Assembly (NCBI GenBank): GCA_012845835.1
Contig: JABAKD010000014.1
Location: forward strand, 3,831,710 to 3,895,709
Direction of reading: 5' to 3'
Length of the DNA stretch: 64,000 nt
Source of the DNA: Undaria pinnatifida
Taxonomy: Eukaryota > Sar > Phaeophyceae > Laminariales > Alariaceae
Each line of letters starts with the position of its first letter. The stretch's first letter is position 1. Below the pieces are notes generated by a model. That model was not told the DNA's origin. It searched no databases and saw nothing but the letters and a program-made list of their open reading frames with translations. A program made the position numbers and the translations under genes. Positions 46,776-64,000 of this stretch are shown one piece after another.

Positions 46776-49246
46776 TTTGTCGTCGCTCTCGAAGAACCGC
46801 GCGTTTCGAAGGTAGACGTATATCTGGGAGTTTGTTCCCGGATGTAAGGCGTGGGAAGAGGGGGGTCGTTAGAGGCAAGCAGGTGGATGACAGGCAGGGG
46901 GTACAACATTAACCTTGTAGACTACATATCTAGAGTTTATTTGTTCGAGGGGAGGATTACCAACATGAGCGCGCCATCGGAGAGACCGGATTTCCCCGCC
47001 CGCTGTAAGAGAGGTCGTTTTGGTATCGGAAGCAAACATCCGTACGGCGGAAACCCCATTGATCGTGGACGCATGACATCGTGAGACATATTTTAAGGCC
47101 CTATCACCATTACGTTTCCTTCCGCCTTTCGCTCTGGACTTGTGATGCGGCTGTACTCTGTAGTGCTACTCCCCGTGACGAAGGAGCTGCGATTGTCGGC
47201 CAAACAATCTCAGCTCCATGTGTCCCTGGGGATATCACACGTTATCGGGAGTTTGGATACACTGCTCCGTTGCTTCTTGCTGCTGTACGCGTAGTCGTAG
47301 CTATAAGCAGCGCATCTAGACTACACGTACAGCAGTAGTGCCAGCCAGCGCGTGGTGACTTGAATGGGCACATCAGCAGTATTTCGCCAGGTAAGGTGTC
47401 TCTCGCCGATAGGCAGGAGCTAGTCCGTTGGCTGGATCCTCAACCCGGGTGCAAAAACGAAGCCTGAATCCATTGGATATCCAAACTAAAGACAGTTTAT
47501 TAATAGTCGCAGTTAGGTCCAGGATTCACGGGTTCAGGTTCAGACATTCAGGGGGCGTCTAAACTCCCCCCAAAAGGCATTGGAACGCTTGGAACTTGGA
47601 ACCTGGAACGACAACTACTTTTGCTCGCTGTTGATTGGTTATCAAATCGAATAGATTCCTAGCGTTCGCACCCTGACGGTAATTTTTGGAAGAGGAAGAG
47701 AAGGGGAAAATCCTAAAGTAGTTTTATTGTGCAGCAAAACCGAACGGCCCACCTGGAACGAGATTTACAGCAACTGATTGGTGCTGGAAGTGGTTCTTCA
47801 TAGGCTTCAGGCCCACGAGGGTATGGGTGCACATGTGATGACTTAGGACCTACGGGGTGGAGCGCATGTGGACGCCGTAGGTCTTGCCCGCGGCAGGAGC
47901 CACGCGATACCGCCATGGCCTGACCAGGAGGCCCATGAGGCACATGACTGGGTTGCGAACGAGGCTCTGGCGATATATATTCTGGCAAAAGTGTGGCACC
48001 GATTACCGTACAAGTTTCGGTAGCCTTCGTCGAGCCACGAGGGCAATATCACAACTTTTAGACCTGTCCCGACGGTGCCATTTGGATGGCTAGCACCGTC
48101 GTCTGTGAGGCTTGCCTTGGGATCTTTTTGTGTGTGAAGTTGTTCTCTGTGTCAGGAGCAATCGCTGCCCACGTAACGATACCTCTGCCTTACGAGGAAT
48201 CGAGCTGCACGGTCCCGCCGCAAAAGTCAGTTGAGCTATTATTTGTTCGGGTCGCTCGCCCAGCTTCGCATCGGACACAAATAGGTAGGAATGAAACGAA
48301 CGAATGCGAGCAGCCTCGTTCCATTCCAACCGTTCCAACCAAGGTCGAAATAAGTTAAGACACACCCTCAGGCATGCAGACGCACCAAGTTGAACAAGCT
48401 TCCGCGGGTTGCTGAATACCATTTAATAGAAGGCATTTGCTGAACATCAAGTACTGAATACCAGCGGGAACTGTTGAATAACAGCAGGTAATTGCTGAAT
48501 ACTTGAAGGGCTGCAAACATGATTCCCCGCCATTTCCAAGTAGTTCGTTTCCCAGGAGGTGGGTGCGGTTTCTGTTCTCTTCGGAATCTGAATCTGCCGC
48601 GCTGTGCTGTACAAGTACGAGTACAGCGGACAACAGAGTACCAGGTACCTGGTATCGATGTATCCAGGATGTATCGACAATGCCATACGTACCTCAAGCG
48701 AGAGCAACAGGATGCCGTACGCACTTGCTCTACTCTTAGTCTCTCGGGTGCTTCATATATCTGCCAGCCACGACCATGTTCGCGACGCGGGTCGTAGGCA
48801 GGTACTCAGTTGCTTCTCCTCGTCCATGACCTCTTCGCCCCCCCCAGCGGGTTCGCTTATTATGTCAACTCACCATCGCCATAGCAGGAAAGCCGACCTC
48901 GTGCATTCCCCAGCCCGGCACGTTGGTGTTGAAGAAGAACGTCATGCCAAACCCTACACCACCCACGAGAAAGCTCAAGGCCATTGCATAGGGGTCGAAT
49001 ATACGCACCAACGTCATTGCGTGCGCTTGCTTTCCCCAAAGACAGCAAGGTCCTGCCTATACCTCGACTGCTGCGCTGGCTTCGAAATTGGAAACCTGGG
49101 TTTTACAGCTGAATCGTACGGCGTTTTGTATCCGGGGCAATACAACCTGCGCTGGCTCCCACACGCCACACTGGGCGCACCCGCACACATCTTCACCCTC
49201 TGTCCTAACCAATTTTGAGTAGCAACAAGGCGATACCACCCGACGA
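46776..49246. other. Intergenic region between divergent thioredoxin-like and fumarase genes
   Basis: It should hold both promoters. No TATA box is convincing. A near-tandem 20-30 base repetition (CAGCGGGAACTGTTGAATAA and neighbours) lies at 48420-48500. Short frames only. Confidence 0.45.
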
Positions 49247-61676
<12,430 letters not shown>

Positions 61677-61985
61677 GGGGGGGGGAGGCGGTGGAGAAAA
61701 GGTGGTGGTGGGACAGGTAGGGGGTGTTGGGGGGGCGGGGGGGTTGGGGAAGTAGTTGGGAAGAGGGGGTGGGGGGAGGGTCGGGGGTGAAGTGGGGATT
61801 GGGTGGGGTTTGAGTTGGGGGTGGGAGGGGGGGCGGGGTGGGTTGGGGTAGGGGAAGGCGGGGGGGGGGATAACCTCCCCATTCCCCATTAATGGTGCGC
61901 CGCTGTCCTCTTCGCCGGCCGTTGCCTTCTTCTGCTATCAATTTATACATTTGTTTAAAATGTACCTTTTTTTTTGGCATGGTGT
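61677..61985. other. G-rich region after the fumarase stop
   Basis: About 190 bases of GGGGGTGGG variants start eight bases after the TGA. No clear AATAAA-type poly(A) signal is seen in the following 300 bases. Confidence 0.6.
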
Positions 61986-62215
61986 TCTCCGACGGCCTAG
62001 AGTTTGTTTTCGCACGTCGGCTGCGGGGCAGGCAAGGGGACCGTGGGTACAATACGATGCATGTCTGGATCTCCGCCGAGCTCCGTAGAGGTGCTCTGAG
62101 CGTTCAACGTCGCTGGGCTGGCTCTTTTTATCAACGGGTTGTGCTCCGCCTCGCTGAGGCGATTAGGTGCATGAAAAACCCCACGTTGTTTTCGTCCCTT
62201 CAATAGAAATAGCTT
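61985..62215 (+). repeat. Family K dispersed repeat, copy 2
   Basis: GATGCATGTCTGGATCTCCG, CCGAGCTCCGTAGAGGTGC and TGTGCTCCGCCTCGCTGAGG match 36690-36940. A short frame again holds VWISAELR. Confidence 0.7.
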
Positions 62216-64000
62216 GTTCCGTTCTAATATTTTTTATTCCGTTCCGCTCTCCCGCCAGCTGCAGCATCATCAGTCCAACATGTTTTACCCTTTCTGCTCC
62301 GCTGCGGCGCAGCTACATACCGCTAGCAACAGCACCAGCAGCAGCAACACATCTCTTGTACATATTACGTATCTGTTACACCGTACCCCTGTGACATCTG
62401 TTCTAAACCTCGCACTGAACTTATAACACTCCTAGCCTGACAAAATGCCCCCCTCCGTCCGTCTACTTGGGACATTGTCACCTAGCTACTGTTTATCGCG
62501 TTGGTATGCTACCTGTGCCGTATCTTTGAGATAATCGCACCGGGCAAGATCCACAGAGCAAGGCCCTTTCTGCGGTTTGCCTCGTTTCGCCGAGCCGCCC
62601 AGGGCCCGTAGAAACCCAAACGTTTATTACTCTTCTCGTTCTGCTGCTGCTGTGTTTCTACACCACACAGGCCCTCCAGGCTCAGTAATACTTGTGGCAT
62701 ACTGCAGTAGGAACCGGCACGATAGGGGGATATCTACTGTCAGACGTGTCTTCCTACATTATGTCATATCATAACTGGTATCGTACGACATTCGTAGCGT
62801 TTTCGGTGATGGATCTCGCAAGCGGATGCAATTACTTTGATGTTCGGCAACCATGGACACAGGATTGCTATAAAGTTGGTTTTTGTCTTCGTTGTTAATG
62901 GTGCGATACGTGCGTGTGTTCCCTCCGGTCCGACAACGAAGCACCGACCGCAGCACACGTACCCACGACCTAGGATATGTGTTGTGATTCTCCCATTCCC
63001 CAAGAAACGATATGTTTGTTTTCGTCGATAAACATTTATTTTCGCTTTTTTTTGTTTCCTGTGCGCCTACTATTTTTTCGGAGATAAGCGATCGCTACTA
63101 CTACTCGCAACTACCGGATCTTGCGCTCGTGGTTTATTCGGACTGTTGGACGGTGACGGTATCCGTCCTTGTTGTACTCACTTTTAAGGGTGCCACAATT
63201 GGTCTATAAGGGGTATGGTTTCGGTCAAAAGGGGGGAAAATGTGGTCAACAGGGGGTAGTACATACATTTCGTAGGTTTGGGGGAGCATAGACCCCACGT
63301 TGTAGCCCAAAAGACGGATTATTTGGGCCCCTCTTGCGTCGCGGCCCCGTTAGCCCCAACACCGTGCCCGAAGAAAAACGAAACGGTGTGCGTGCTCGGC
63401 ATGGGCTGCGGGTGTCTTGCCAGCGCGTCAGAAAATAATCTTTGACAGTTTGAGGCAAGCGCAGGCACTTTCCGAGGGTGTGTTTTCCCCATAACACCAA
63501 ATGACCGAAAAACACGGTGGCATAGTCTACCCCCTTTTAACCATTTCCATTGCAAATATCCCGACAGGATGTACAGCGGCGCATTGGCCCCGGGCTTCTA
63601 CTAAAGTTTGGGGGTGCAGTTGTGGAGGAGTGGGAAACCGCTGCTTTGCTTGCCCCATATGTCCTCTGAGCTTTGACTTTCCATCGTGCGAGCTTTAGTC
63701 AACTATTGTTGTGGTGCGGGGGCAGTCGTCGTCACTCACAGCTCACAGAGAGGACACAGAGTGCAGAGCAAGTTCTGAGAAAAACCATTGACGACGCAGG
63801 TAACTAATCGAGAAGACGACTGATGATCAAAATTGATCGAATGCCCAAACTCGTAGGTCTCATCACACAAAGGCACCCCGGAAGTGGGAGGTAGCTCATC
63901 ACGCCTGTCTGTGTGCCGGCTATCGATACTACATAGCAGAAGTAGTGGCCTTGTGGGGGCCAATCGTCCGGGATCGACTTTTTGAGAGTCATGCCTGGCG
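62216..64000. other. Right-hand stretch without recognised gene
   Basis: Frames do not exceed about 90 codons and show no motif. A GCAGCA-type triplet run lies near 62330 and poly-G near 63230. Nothing else can be supported. Confidence 0.4.

Overview
The window is nuclear DNA of a eukaryote with intron-rich genes. Coding exons are GC-rich with G/C-ending codons and sit in long introns. Those introns are full of microsatellites, poly-G/C runs and short inverted-repeat transposons. The gene structure (13-exon fumarase, introns of 0.2-2 kb, TTAGGG-like interstitial repeats, Gly/Ser/Asn-rich linkers) would suit a brown alga or a related stramenopile. That assignment is an inference from style; no taxon-specific marker was seen. 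No tRNA, rRNA, CRISPR array, LTR element or reverse transcriptase was recognised.

Four host genes can be assembled by exon homology and matching splice phases. (1) A minus-strand gene of at least 27 kb (about 33.8 kb down to 6.7 kb, probably further left) encodes a HEAT/TOG-domain, CLASP/TOGARAM-like protein of more than 1,500 residues. (2) A plus-strand gene (about 38.8-43.4 kb) encodes an LSm11-like protein with a split Sm domain. (3) A minus-strand two-exon gene (45.4-46.8 kb) encodes a 208-residue thioredoxin-fold protein. (4) A plus-strand gene (49.2-61.7 kb) encodes a complete 530-residue class II fumarase, probably mitochondrial, in 13 exons. Genes 1 and 2 are divergent, 2 and 3 convergent, 3 and 4 divergent. 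They show no shared pathway.

The rest is repeats. Family A (about 15 copies) and family B (about 8 copies) are short non-autonomous terminal-inverted-repeat elements. Families C, D, F, G, H and K are other dispersed repeats. There is also a 105-bp TA-flanked inverted-repeat insertion with an empty paralogous site 0.45 kb away.

The most unusual signal is recurrent. Several exons are accompanied by decayed tandem copies of their own splice-site region. Fumarase exons 12 and 13, the first recognised LSm11-like exon and one TOG-gene exon are each preceded by one to four such copies, the last copy being the working one. Fumarase exon 3 is followed by one. A second notable point is that the stop codon of the LSm11-like gene lies inside the terminal repeat of a family A element.
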